64,000 bases of DNA from NCEH01 sp043195195 (GTDB taxonomy: Bacteria > Pseudomonadota > Alphaproteobacteria > Rhizobiales > Xanthobacteraceae). The notes beneath the pieces are model-generated. The model was not told the origin of the DNA, ran no database searches, and was given only the letters and a program-made list of their open reading frames with translations. Positions within the stretch are counted from its first letter, which is position 1. Each line of letters starts with the position of its first letter. The stretch spans positions 62,001 to 126,000 of the forward strand of contig NZ_JBAFWT010000010.1 in the NCBI RefSeq assembly GCF_043195195.1, written 5' to 3'. A program made the translations under genes and the position numbers. Positions 1 through 9,639 of the stretch are shown one piece after another.

Positions 1-58
1 TCAGTTCACCCCCGAAAACGAGGTGCAGCAATTGTTTCGGTTCCGAAGACGTAGTCAT
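1..58 (-). CDS. DUF4170 family protein (5' part only)
   Basis: Only the first 19 codons lie in the window, reading MTTSSEPKQLLHLVFGGEL and then running off the left edge. The QLLHLVFGGEL string is the typical N-terminus of the short DUF4170 proteins of Hyphomicrobiales, whose function is unknown. The ATG at 56-58 has a GGGGAA sequence about ten bases upstream and lies 25 bases after the stop of the phosphatase gene on the same strand, so the two are probably co-transcribed. Family assignment from so short a stretch is an inference; the reading frame and start are clear. Confidence 0.6.
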   Translation of the reverse strand, partial: MTTSSEPKQLLHLVFGGEL

Positions 59-83
59 GATCTCGACGTTCCCCAGGTGACGG

Positions 84-923
84 TCAGGAGACGGACCCGA
101 ACTCGCGCTGCGCGAGCAGGAGGGTTTGGGCATGGAGCGAAGCCCCCGCGCAGACCAGCGGCCGGTGTAGCGGACTGGGTGCGTTATAAAGCGGGGCAAT
201 GCCATTGAGGCCGGTCAGCAGTCCGCCGGCCTCGTGTACAATGAGGTCTGCTGCCGCAATGTCCCAGTCGGCGCTGTTGCCATGGGCGAGGGCGATATCC
301 AACTCGCCGGTGGCTACGCGGGCGAGCCGCAGGGCCAGCGAGCGCAGGCGCGGCGGGCGTGTCAGCGGCGTGTGTCGCTCGACGCGGTCGAGAATACCTG
401 TTGGGCCTGCGGCGGTCGAGCCGTCTAGGCTCATACGCGAGCCAGCTGTAATCGCGACACCGTTAAGGGTTGCCCCACCGCCGATGGAAGCCACGAACAA
501 TTCTTGTGAAACTGGCGCGAACAGGGCCCCGGCAATCGGGCGGCCGTCCTCGACCAAGGCCGCCGAGACCACCCAGTCGGCACCGCCAGCCATGAAACCG
601 CGCGTCCCGTCGATGGGATCGACCACCCAGACCCGCCGCGCCGCAAGGCGCGCGCTGGAATCGGCGCTTTCCTCGGATAGCCAGCCATAGTCGCCGGCCA
701 AAGCGGATAGACGCTTGCGCAGGAACCGGTCCACCGCGATGTCAGCTTCGGTGACGGGTGAATTGTTGTCCTTGGTCCAACTCGTGACGCCGTTGCGAAA
801 CATAGCAAGCGCGATCTCGCCCGCCGCCGCGACTGAGTCTGCGAGGTGCCGGGCGGCGATGGCGGGGACCTCGATCGCCGGCTCGAAGGCGGCGGCCGCA
901 ATCGGGAGATCAGGCGGGTTCAT
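84..923 (-). CDS. cysQ: Inositol monophosphatase-family phosphatase (CysQ-like 3'(2'),5'-bisphosphate nucleotidase)
   Basis: A 279-residue protein with every signature of the Mg2+-dependent inositol monophosphatase superfamily: PVTEAD near residue 56, WLSEE at 81-85 (metal-binding Glu), VDPIDGTRGF at 101-110 (metal-binding Asp residues) and the C-terminal DWDIAAADLIVHEAGG with W220-D221. In related genomes this subtype is usually annotated as CysQ, which turns over 3'-phosphoadenosine 5'-phosphate from sulfate assimilation; the motifs alone do not exclude another sugar or inositol phosphate as substrate. The ATG at 921-923 was chosen over a longer upstream frame because the extra residues resemble no family N-terminus. 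It precedes the DUF4170 gene on the same strand. Confidence 0.8.
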   Translation of the reverse strand: MNPPDLPIAAAAFEPAIEVPAIAARHLADSVAAAGEIALAMFRNGVTSWTKDNNSPVTEADIAVDRFLRKRLSALAGDYGWLSEESADSSARLAARRVWVVDPIDGTRGFMAGGADWVVSAALVEDGRPIAGALFAPVSQELFVASIGGGATLNGVAITAGSRMSLDGSTAAGPTGILDRVERHTPLTRPPRLRSLALRLARVATGELDIALAHGNSADWDIAAADLIVHEAGGLLTGLNGIAPLYNAPSPLHRPLVCAGASLHAQTLLLAQREFGSVS

Positions 924-1042
924 GGCGCACGCAATAGGCGGCGGCGGAAGTTCGCGCAAGCGAAGATCGCCCCATCCAGGCGGGGAATTGGTGCAAGGCG
1001 GCGCAATGTTAATGCGATGCACAATAGGACGACGCGCTTCAG

Positions 1043-2011
1043 TCAGATCAGGCCCACTGCAACGGCGTGCTGAACCGCCGCATCCAGTGCCAACCCGGCA
1101 AACAGGAGAAGGCCCGCATTCCGGTTCGATTTGAACTGCGCCAGACACAGATCGGGATTGTCGATGTCGAGTCGCTTCACCTGGACATAGAGGTAGCCGG
1201 CAAATCCGAGCAGGCCCAAAGCCGCGAAAATGCCTGCGCCCGCTGAAATCAACGCGGCGCCGAACAACAGGATGGTCGCGGCGTAGGACAGCGCGAGGGC
1301 GATCCAGCTCCGCCGGCCGAACAGGAGCGCGGTGGAGCGCACGCCGACGATGGCGTCATCCTCCCGGTCCTGGTGGGCGTAGATTGTGTCATAGCCGAAT
1401 ACCCAACAGACCGATCCGGCGAACAGCAGCAGCGCCGGGTCCTCGATGCTGCGGAACACGCTCGCCCAGCCCATCAGCGCGCCCCAGGAAAAGGCGATGC
1501 CGAGGGCCAGCTGGGGCACCGAGGTGATGCGCTTCATCAGCGGATAGATGGCGACCACCCCGAGCGAGGCGATGCCGGTGATCACCGCGAAGCGCGGCAG
1601 CGAGAGCAGCACCGCGAAGCCGACCAGGCATTGGAAGATCAGGAAGGCGAAGGCGGCGGGCAGGCCGATCTGGCCCGAGGCGAGCGGACGGTTGCGGGTG
1701 CGCGCTACCTTGCGATCGATGTCGCGGTCGAGAATGTCGTTCCAGGTGCAGCCGGCCCCGCGCATGGCAATAGAGCCGATGGCGAACAGCAAGAGTAGCT
1801 TCGGATCTGGATACGGCTGACCCGCGGCAATCGCCGCCAGGGCCGTGGACCACCAGCAGGGCAAGAGCAGCAACCAACTGCCAATGGGCCGATCTGCGCG
1901 CGCAAGGCGAAGATAGGGGCGCAAGGGGCCCGGTGCGTACCGGTCCACCCAATTGTTGGTGGGGGCATCAGCCACGGGCGCGACCGCGCCATCTCCTCCC
2001 CAACTCGTCAT
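1043..2011 (-). CDS. ubiA: 4-hydroxybenzoate polyprenyltransferase UbiA
   Basis: A 322-residue integral membrane prenyltransferase that attaches the polyprenyl tail to 4-hydroxybenzoate, the first membrane step of ubiquinone synthesis. Two Asp-rich, Mg2+-diphosphate-binding motifs are visible: NDILDRDIDRKVARTRNRPL in the first half and YAHQDREDDAIVGVRST in the second. Hydrophobic segments fit the eight or nine helices of the family. The start MTSWGGDG was chosen because it leaves a short gap (10 bases) after the upstream gene and has a GAGGGG-like site. ubiA sits away from other ubi genes, but the window also holds the respiratory complex I that uses the quinone. Confidence 0.93.
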   Translation of the reverse strand: MTSWGGDGAVAPVADAPTNNWVDRYAPGPLRPYLRLARADRPIGSWLLLLPCWWSTALAAIAAGQPYPDPKLLLLFAIGSIAMRGAGCTWNDILDRDIDRKVARTRNRPLASGQIGLPAAFAFLIFQCLVGFAVLLSLPRFAVITGIASLGVVAIYPLMKRITSVPQLALGIAFSWGALMGWASVFRSIEDPALLLFAGSVCWVFGYDTIYAHQDREDDAIVGVRSTALLFGRRSWIALALSYAATILLFGAALISAGAGIFAALGLLGFAGYLYVQVKRLDIDNPDLCLAQFKSNRNAGLLLFAGLALDAAVQHAVAVGLI

Positions 2012-2021
2012 CGGGCGCCCC

Positions 2022-2516
2022 TCACTTGCCGAGAGCGCTGCCATTCAAAGTATCGAAGATTCCGCCGCCCTTCGAGCTCTGGCCGGGGACATAGCCGGTG
2101 GTGACACCAAGAGCGCTCGAAATGGAGCCCTGCGGCGGAGGCTTGCCGCCGCCTTCCCCGCCCGCGGCGCCGGATGCGGCCGCGGCGCAGATCTTGTCGC
2201 GCAGCGCCACGGTCTTGACGTTGCTGGCTTTGGCCGAGGACACGGCCTGATCGGGAATCTGGCACCAGTCCTTATTATCGGCGAGGTATTTCGCGAGCTT
2301 TCCCTCGATAGCGGTATAGGTGCGGAACAGGCCACACAATTCCTGCGGCGTCGCCTTGCGCTTGCCGGCCGCTTGCAACGCCTGCCCCTTCTCTTCCATT
2401 TCCTGACGCAGCGCCGTGAAGTCAGTCTGGCAATCCGCCCGCGCTGCGGCAGCGCCTGCGATCAGGAGGGCAAGTGACACCGCCGACAGGCGTACGCATT
2501 TGATGTTCAGGAGCAT
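2022..2516 (-). CDS. Small secreted protein of unknown function with four cysteines
   Basis: A 164-residue protein I cannot assign to a named family. It begins with a clear signal peptide (MLLNIKCVRLSAVSLALLIA, then GAAAARA), with predicted cleavage before DCQTDF. The mature part has four cysteines (DCQ, LCG, WCQ, ICA), an even number suggesting two periplasmic disulfides, a Lys/Glu-rich helical first half and a Gly/Pro-rich tail. A GTG 39 bases upstream would extend the frame, but the ATG at 2514-2516 puts the signal peptide at the N-terminus and has GGAAG upstream. It ends 10 bases before ubiA and is probably in the same transcript. Confidence 0.7.
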   Translation of the reverse strand: MLLNIKCVRLSAVSLALLIAGAAAARADCQTDFTALRQEMEEKGQALQAAGKRKATPQELCGLFRTYTAIEGKLAKYLADNKDWCQIPDQAVSSAKASNVKTVALRDKICAAAASGAAGGEGGGKPPPQGSISSALGVTTGYVPGQSSKGGGIFDTLNGSALGK

Positions 2517-2706
2517 GAGGTCTTCCGCTGCGTCCGCTGATCCAGCTTTTCCCACTTATAATGACATATAAGATTGGGCAATATCGGGGCGGAGCGGAAA
2601 CAATGGCGTTTCAGTGGGCATGCGCGACAAAAAAGTGGCTGAGTGCCTTGACGGAGATTTCGCGCGTCGCTAGGTTCGCGCAACTTTTGGAAGGCTTAGT
2701 GCAGTG

Positions 2707-2763
2707 ATGCGCAAGATCGTTACCATTCTCGTATGCAGATGCGCCACCGGCGGAGCAGCTTGA
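2707..2763 (+). CDS. ilv leader peptide (branched-chain codon-rich)
   Basis: An 18-residue open frame, MRKIVTILVCRCATGGAA, lies 131 bases before ilvI. Five of the six residues 4-9 (I V T I L V) are branched-chain amino acids, the hallmark of a leader whose ribosome stalls when Ile, Val or Leu tRNAs are uncharged. GGAAGG at 2689-2694 is a plausible ribosome-binding site (12 bases from the ATG, 9 from an in-frame GTG at 2704). The frame is followed by a strong terminator-type hairpin at 2791-2817. This combination, seen directly in the sequence, is a classical attenuation leader; peptide synthesis itself is inferred. Confidence 0.8.
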   Translation: MRKIVTILVCRCATGGAA

Positions 2764-2822
2764 ACGCTGTTTCGAAGCTTGGTGGCGCGTGACGAGGGGC
2801 CTTCGGGCCCCTTCGTCGTTTC
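2741..2822 (+). promoter_or_regulatory. ilv transcription attenuator (pause arm plus terminator hairpin)
   Basis: GCGCCACC at 2741-2748, inside the end of the leader peptide, is a perfect complement of GGTGGCGC at 2781-2788 and can form the early hairpin. It is followed by a terminator-like stem GACGAGGGGCC (2791-2801), loop TTCG, and GGCCCC plus TCGTC (2806-2817) with one bulged T. The downstream T tract is weak (GTTTCT). Ribosome position on the I/V/L codons would decide which structure forms and hence ilvI read-through. I did not identify an unambiguous antiterminator pairing. Confidence 0.72.
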
Positions 2823-2894
2823 TGGGCCGAATGATCATGTTGATTGGATTTGCGCAAACGGCCTGCTGGGAACGGGCGCAGAGGAGTGGATGAG

Positions 2895-4655
<1,761 letters not shown>

Positions 4656-4684
4656 GCGGCTCGGGCGGAGCACGCACCCTCGCG

Positions 4685-4790
4685 CCCTCTCCCGCGTTTT
4701 GGAGAGGGGTGGGGAGGGGGCATGTGAAGCAGTGAACGTGTGAGCGCCCTTTCCCCTCCCTGACCCTCCCTCGCGCGCGGAGAGGGAACC
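4685..4790. repeat. Imperfect palindromic intergenic element between ilvI and ilvH
   Basis: The gap holds a C/G-rich element with nested inverted repeats: CCCTCTCC (4685-4692) pairs with GGAGAGGG (4701-4708); GGGAGGGG (4712-4719) pairs with CCCCTCCC (4753-4760); a further CCCTC...GAGGG pair lies at about 4765-4787. The whole resembles the extragenic palindromes common in rhizobial intergenic spaces. No second copy was noticed in this window. It may act as an mRNA-stabilising structure between the two subunit genes. Confidence 0.5.
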
Positions 4791-4814
4791 TGCCTGAGAT
4801 CAGAGACTTTCCCT

Positions 4815-5330
4815 ATGTCCCAACCCACCGAACGCATCGAACGCCACACGCTCTCCGTCCTGGTGGACAACGAGCCGGGCGTGCTCGCCCGAGTGATCGG
4901 CCTGTTTTCCGGCCGGGGCTATAATATTGACAGCCTGACCGTGTCTGAGGTGAGCCATGAGGGCCACCTCTCGCGCATCACCATCGTCACGACTGGCACG
5001 CCGATGGTGATCGAGCAGATCCGCAATCAGCTTGATCGTCTGGTGCCGGTGCACCGGGTGCGCGATCTCACGGTGGAGGCAACCTCGGTCGAGCGCGAAC
5101 TGGCGATGGTGAAGGTGCGCGGAACGGGCGATGCACGCAGCGAGGCGCTGCGCCTTGCGGAAGCGTTCCGAGCCCGCGTCATCGACGCTACTACCGAGAG
5201 CTTCGTTTTCGAGATCACCGGCAAGTCCGACAAGATCGACCAGTTCGCCGTACTCATGACCCCGCTCGGCCTCGTCGAGGTGTCGCGCACCGGCGTCGTC
5301 GCAATTTCGCGCGGCCCCGAGGCCATGTGA
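4815..5330 (+). CDS. ilvH: Acetolactate synthase small (regulatory) subunit
   Basis: A 171-residue regulatory subunit. The N-terminal ACT domain (about residues 10-85) carries LSVLVDNEPGVLARVIGLFSGRGYNIDSL, the valine-binding fold, and the C-terminal half (RELAMVKVRG to the end) matches the ALS small-subunit C domain. It raises activity of the catalytic subunit and confers feedback inhibition by valine. Length matches the family (about 160-180). It follows ilvI after a 159-base spacer holding a palindromic element. ilvN is a synonym. Confidence 0.95.
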   Translation: MSQPTERIERHTLSVLVDNEPGVLARVIGLFSGRGYNIDSLTVSEVSHEGHLSRITIVTTGTPMVIEQIRNQLDRLVPVHRVRDLTVEATSVERELAMVKVRGTGDARSEALRLAEAFRARVIDATTESFVFEITGKSDKIDQFAVLMTPLGLVEVSRTGVVAISRGPEAM

Positions 5331-5563
5331 AGCGGGCGCCGTCGATGCAGAGCTGCGGCCGTCGCCATGCGTGCCCGTGCTTGCACTGATGCGAGGGGCT
5401 GGGATACCTGGGGGCCGAAAAGAAAGCCGCCGAATGGTGTGGAGGAGTTTGCCCGGTCGATGCCGGATTGCCACCCCACCGTTCGTTCAGGCCCGTCTCG
5501 ATGGCGGTCCCTGGTCCTGCCTTGAGTTCGAACAATCCAAGAAACGCCCAACAGGAGAGAATG

Positions 5564-6583
5564 ATGCGCGTTTATTACGATCGTGACGCCGACCTGAACC
5601 TCATCAAGGGAAAGAAGGTTGCCGTCGTCGGCTATGGCAGCCAGGGCCATGCCCACGCGCTCAACATGCGCGATTCCGGCGTCAAGGATGTCGTGGTCGC
5701 GCTGCGCCCCGGTTCCGCCACCGCCAAGAAGGCCGAGGCCGAGGGCTTCAAGGTAATGTCGCCCGCCGAAGCTGCCAAATGGGCCGACGTGGTGATGATG
5801 CTCACCCCCGACGAACTGCAGGCCGACATCTACAAGGAGAGCCTGCACGACAACATGAAGAACGGCGCCGCCCTGCTGTTCGCCCACGGTCTGAACGTGC
5901 ATTTCAACCTGATCGAGGCCCGCAAGGATCTCGACGTGTTGATGATCGCTCCCAAGGGCCCCGGTCACACGGTGCGCTCCGAGTACCAGCGCGGCGGCGG
6001 CGTGCCGACCCTGATCGCGATCGCCCAGGATTCCTCGGGCAATGCCCATGACCTCGGCCTCAGCTATGCCAGCGCCATTGGCGGCGGCCGCGCCGGCATC
6101 ATTGAGACCACCTTCAAGGAAGAGTGCGAGACCGACCTGTTCGGCGAGCAGGTGGTGCTCTGCGGCGGCCTTGTTGAACTGATCCGCGCCGGCTTCGAAA
6201 CCCTGGTCGAGGCTGGCTACGCCCCCGAGATGGCCTATTTCGAATGCCTGCACGAAGTGAAGTTGATCGTCGACCTCATCTATGAGGGCGGTATCGCCAA
6301 CATGAATTATTCGATCTCCAACACCGCCGAGTACGGCGAATATGTCACCGGCCCGCGCATCATCACCGCCGAGACCAAGGCCGAGATGAAGCGCGTGCTC
6401 ACCGACATCCAGTCGGGCAAGTTTACCCGCGACTGGATGCTGGAGAACAAGGTCAGCCAGACCTCGTTCAAGGCCACCCGCGCCAAGGCCAATGCCCACC
6501 AGATCGAGGAAGTCGGCGAGAAGCTGCGCGCCATGATGCCCTGGATCAAGGCCAAGGCCCTGGTCGACAAGACGAAAAACTGA
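5564..6583 (+). CDS. ilvC: Ketol-acid reductoisomerase (class I)
   Basis: A 339-residue NADPH-dependent enzyme converting acetolactate or acetohydroxybutyrate to the dihydroxy acid, the step after IlvIH. The Rossmann motif VVGYGSQGHAHALNMRDSG lies near residues 20-40, PKGPGHTVR near 130, and the metal-binding helix with ETDLFGEQ near 188-195. Length is typical of class I. ATG at 5564 was preferred to the adjacent ATG at 5561 because AGGAG at 5553-5557 gives better spacing. The 233-base gap after ilvH holds no gene and may include a separate promoter. A strong terminator follows. Confidence 0.96.
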   Translation: MRVYYDRDADLNLIKGKKVAVVGYGSQGHAHALNMRDSGVKDVVVALRPGSATAKKAEAEGFKVMSPAEAAKWADVVMMLTPDELQADIYKESLHDNMKNGAALLFAHGLNVHFNLIEARKDLDVLMIAPKGPGHTVRSEYQRGGGVPTLIAIAQDSSGNAHDLGLSYASAIGGGRAGIIETTFKEECETDLFGEQVVLCGGLVELIRAGFETLVEAGYAPEMAYFECLHEVKLIVDLIYEGGIANMNYSISNTAEYGEYVTGPRIITAETKAEMKRVLTDIQSGKFTRDWMLENKVSQTSFKATRAKANAHQIEEVGEKLRAMMPWIKAKALVDKTKN

Positions 6584-6609
6584 TCGGCTAGAGATCCAAG
6601 AGCCGCGCT

Positions 6610-6640
6610 GGCCCCGGAGCAATCCGGGGCCATTCTTTTT
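6610..6640 (+). terminator. Rho-independent terminator after ilvC
   Basis: Perfect 9-bp stem GGCCCCGGA (6610-6618), loop GCAA, TCCGGGGCC (6623-6631), followed by ATTCTTTTT. It separates the ilv genes from the polyprenyl-sugar cassette. Confidence 0.9.
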
Positions 6641-6832
6641 CGTGCATCGAGTCCCCGCGGCTTGCCTGGGGTTGCGGCCATGTTCCCTGAGCCGGGGCTG
6701 CGGCGCGACGGGTTGCGCCTCCTGAAAGCCCATGCAATAAGCCACCCACTATCGAACGGCTGGAACGGCTTTCAGGCAACGGAAGCAGAGCTGGCCCGGT
6801 TCGCATGGTGCGATTTCGGAGGCTTTGAGCAG

Positions 6833-8278
6833 GTGCTGGGGCTAGCCACGAAAGACGACGCACCCTTGCCGCCACTGGCGGTGGATCTGGACGGCACCCT
6901 CACCACCTCCGATACGCTGCACGAAGGTTGCCTTGCGTATGTGAAGACCGGTTTGCAGGACATCGTTGATCTGGCCGCGCGGCTCGGCGAAGGTAAGGCG
7001 GCGTTCAAGCGTGCGGTCGCCGACCGCACCGAATTCGACGCTGCGCTGCTGCCCTATAATGAAGAATTGCTGGCCTATCTGAAGGCGCAGAGGCGCGCGG
7101 GCCGGACGATTGCGCTCGTCACCGCGGCGGACCAGTCCATAGCCGATGCGGTGGCGGCTCATCTTGGCCTGTTCGACATGGCCCGCGGCTCGCAGAACGG
7201 GGTCAATCTTTCCGGCACACGCAAGCTTGCCGTGATCCGCGAGATGCTTGGCGATCGGTTTGTCTATGCCGGCGATGGGCCGGTGGATGCCCCGATCTTT
7301 GCAGCCGCGGAATCGGTGGTACTGGTCGGAAATGTGGCGCGGCTGAAGCCTCTGCTGCCGGCGGGAAAATCCATCGAGCAGGCCTTTCATGTGAAGCGCG
7401 CGGGTGCGCGCACCTGGGCGAAGGCGCTGCGTGTCCAGCATTGGGCAAAGAACACTTTGGTGTTCGTCGCACCGATCCTTGGCTTCAGCCACGCCACGCC
7501 GGCCTTGGCGTTCAATGCCGTGCTGCTGTTCCTGGCCATGGGGGTACTCGCCTCGGCGACCTATATCATCAACGATCTGCTGGACCTTCCGTCGGACCGC
7601 CAGCACCCGCGCAAACGCCACCGCCCGTTCGCATCGGGGTCTATTGCACCCCGCGATGGGGTGTTTGCGGCTCTTGGGTTGTTTGTGCTTGCCGGTCTCA
7701 TGGCACTGGCTCTGCCGGCCGCCGCTGCGGCGACCCTTGTGGCCTATGCCGGGGTCACGCTGACCTATTCGCTGATCCTTAAGCGCCAGCCGATCATCGA
7801 CGTGTTCGTGCTGGCGGGCCTTTTCACGCTGCGGGTCTTGGCCGGCAGCCTGCTGGCACCGCAAGCGGTTTCGCCCTGGCTACTCACGTTTTCCATGCTG
7901 ATCTTCCTCGGCCTTGCGATGGTGAAGCGCTATGCGGAGCTGAACCGGGTGGTGCAGGCGGGCGGTACGGGCGTCGTGTCGCGCGGCTATACGGTGCGCG
8001 ACCTGCCGCTGCTGCTGGCAGCTGGCGTGTCGAGCAGCTTCTGCGCCATCGTCATCTTCATGGTCTATCTGATCAACGAGCAGTATCCGAGCGACATCTA
8101 CCGCCACCCCGGCATGCTCTGGGCACTGATGCCCTTGGTGCTGATCTGGGTGCTGCGCGTGTGGCATCTGACCGTGCACGGTCGTATGAGCGAGGATCCG
8201 GTGGTGTTCGCCTTGAAGGATCGCTTCTCGCTCGCCCTGGGCATCCTGGCCCTGCTCACCCTTTGGGCGGCGTCCTGA
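6833..8278 (+). CDS. HAD phosphatase-UbiA prenyltransferase fusion (putative polyprenyl-phosphate phosphoribosyltransferase)
   Basis: A 481-residue two-domain protein. The N-terminal HAD domain (about 1-205) starts with the nucleophile motif AVDLDGTLTTSDT (D18, D20). The C-terminal UbiA-type membrane domain (about 215-481) carries NDLLDLPSDRQHPRKRHRPF from N247. With DprE1-like and DprE2-like genes directly downstream, the membrane domain is best read as a homologue of mycobacterial UbiA (Rv3806c), which transfers phosphoribose from PRPP to polyprenyl phosphate; the HAD domain could then remove the 5'-phosphate. Both activities are inference. The GTG at 6833 was chosen because GGAGG lies ten bases upstream and it starts just before the HAD motif; an ATG at 6680 is in frame. 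It overlaps the next gene as TGATG. Confidence 0.8.
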   Translation: MLGLATKDDAPLPPLAVDLDGTLTTSDTLHEGCLAYVKTGLQDIVDLAARLGEGKAAFKRAVADRTEFDAALLPYNEELLAYLKAQRRAGRTIALVTAADQSIADAVAAHLGLFDMARGSQNGVNLSGTRKLAVIREMLGDRFVYAGDGPVDAPIFAAAESVVLVGNVARLKPLLPAGKSIEQAFHVKRAGARTWAKALRVQHWAKNTLVFVAPILGFSHATPALAFNAVLLFLAMGVLASATYIINDLLDLPSDRQHPRKRHRPFASGSIAPRDGVFAALGLFVLAGLMALALPAAAAATLVAYAGVTLTYSLILKRQPIIDVFVLAGLFTLRVLAGSLLAPQAVSPWLLTFSMLIFLGLAMVKRYAELNRVVQAGGTGVVSRGYTVRDLPLLLAAGVSSSFCAIVIFMVYLINEQYPSDIYRHPGMLWALMPLVLIWVLRVWHLTVHGRMSEDPVVFALKDRFSLALGILALLTLWAAS

Positions 8279-9639
8279 TGCAAAGCGTTCGGCGCGCCTA
8301 TCGCTCCTGGGGCGGCGTGCTGCGCGCTGAGAGCGACGTCGTGCGTCCGCTCGATCCCGCCCGCGCGGCGCGGTTGGTCCAGGATCCGCATCCCCAATCC
8401 CTCATCGCCTATGGGTGCGGCCGCTCCTATGGCGACGTCGCGTTGAATCCCGGAGGGATGCTGGTGGATACCCGGCATCTCGACTGCTTCATGGCGTTCG
8501 ATCCCGAAAGCGGCCTCTTGACCTGCGAAGCCGGCGTGCGCCTTGCGGACATTTTCGCGGTGATCTCGCACCCCGAGGCTGATGGCTCCGGTTGGATGCT
8601 GCCCGTGGTGCCGGGCACACGCTTCGTGAGCGTGGGCGGGGCTATCGCCAATGACGTCCACGGCAAGAATGATCATGCCTGCGGCAGCTTCGGAAACCAT
8701 GTGGTCTCGCTTGAACTGGCGCGCAGCGACGGCAACCGGTTCATCTGCTCGCGCAAGGAAAATCCCGGCCTGTTTTCAGCTTCCATCGGCGGCATGGGCC
8801 TCACCGGCCTGATCCTTTCCGCGACGCTGCGCCTGCGCAAGGTGAGTGGGCTGGCGCTGGAGAGCGAGGAAATCCGCTTCGGCCATCTCGACGATTTCTT
8901 CGCCCTGGATGCAGAGAGCGCCGAGGATTGGGAATATACCGCTGCCTGGGTGGATTGCCTCGCCAAGGGCGCTCAGCTTGGGCGCGGCATTTATCTGCGG
9001 GCGCGTCATGCGCCAGGTGTGGGTGCCCCGCCGCCGTCGCGTGCGACGAAGATCGTCGTGCCGTTCGCGCCGCCCATCTCGGCGGTGAATGCCCTGTCGC
9101 TGCGCGCCTTCAATGCTGCGTATTGGCGCAAGCTTGGCAAGAGTGGCCGCAAGGCGCAGGTCGCATCCTACGAGAAGACCTTTTTTCCCCTCGACGCCAT
9201 CGGCCAGTGGAACCACCTTTATGGGCCACGCGGCTTCTATCAGTTTCAGGCGGTGATCCCGACCGATGCGGCACGCGACGGCACGGCTGACCTGCTGCGT
9301 GCGATTGTTGCGGCAGGGCAGGGCTCCATGCTGGTGGTGCTGAAGCGTTTCGGCACGGTGGGTTCGCCTGGGCTGATGTCCTTCCCCATGCCCGGCGTGA
9401 CATTGGCGCTGGACTTTCCCAACCTCGGGGAGGGCACGCTGCGCCTGCTGCGCCGGTTGGAGGAGATCGTGGTGGCCGCGCACGGCCGCATCTATCCCGC
9501 CAAGGACTTTTCCATGTCTGCCGAGACCTATGCGAAGGGCTATCCAGCCCTGTCCGCGTTCCGGCACTTTCTCGATCCGGCGATGTCCTCGGCGTTCTCG
9601 CGCCGCGTCGGCATTCACCCGGCGGAGCCCCAGCCATGA
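8278..9639 (+). CDS. DprE1-like FAD-dependent oxidoreductase (decaprenylphosphoryl-ribose 2-oxidase homologue)
   Basis: A 453-residue flavoprotein of the FAD_binding_4 / D-arabinono-lactone oxidase type. YGCGRSYGDVALNPGG near residue 45 matches the FAD pyrophosphate loop of DprE1, and IYPAKDFSMSAETYAKGYP near the C-terminus matches the substrate-proximal Lys-Asp segment of the mycobacterial enzyme. DprE1 oxidises the 2-OH of polyprenylphosphoryl-ribose, which DprE2 then reduces with inverted stereochemistry. Its ATG overlaps the preceding stop and its TGA overlaps the next ATG, so the three genes are tightly coupled. The exact lipid and sugar here are not proven by sequence. Confidence 0.85.
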   Translation: MQSVRRAYRSWGGVLRAESDVVRPLDPARAARLVQDPHPQSLIAYGCGRSYGDVALNPGGMLVDTRHLDCFMAFDPESGLLTCEAGVRLADIFAVISHPEADGSGWMLPVVPGTRFVSVGGAIANDVHGKNDHACGSFGNHVVSLELARSDGNRFICSRKENPGLFSASIGGMGLTGLILSATLRLRKVSGLALESEEIRFGHLDDFFALDAESAEDWEYTAAWVDCLAKGAQLGRGIYLRARHAPGVGAPPPSRATKIVVPFAPPISAVNALSLRAFNAAYWRKLGKSGRKAQVASYEKTFFPLDAIGQWNHLYGPRGFYQFQAVIPTDAARDGTADLLRAIVAAGQGSMLVVLKRFGTVGSPGLMSFPMPGVTLALDFPNLGEGTLRLLRRLEEIVVAAHGRIYPAKDFSMSAETYAKGYPALSAFRHFLDPAMSSAFSRRVGIHPAEPQP

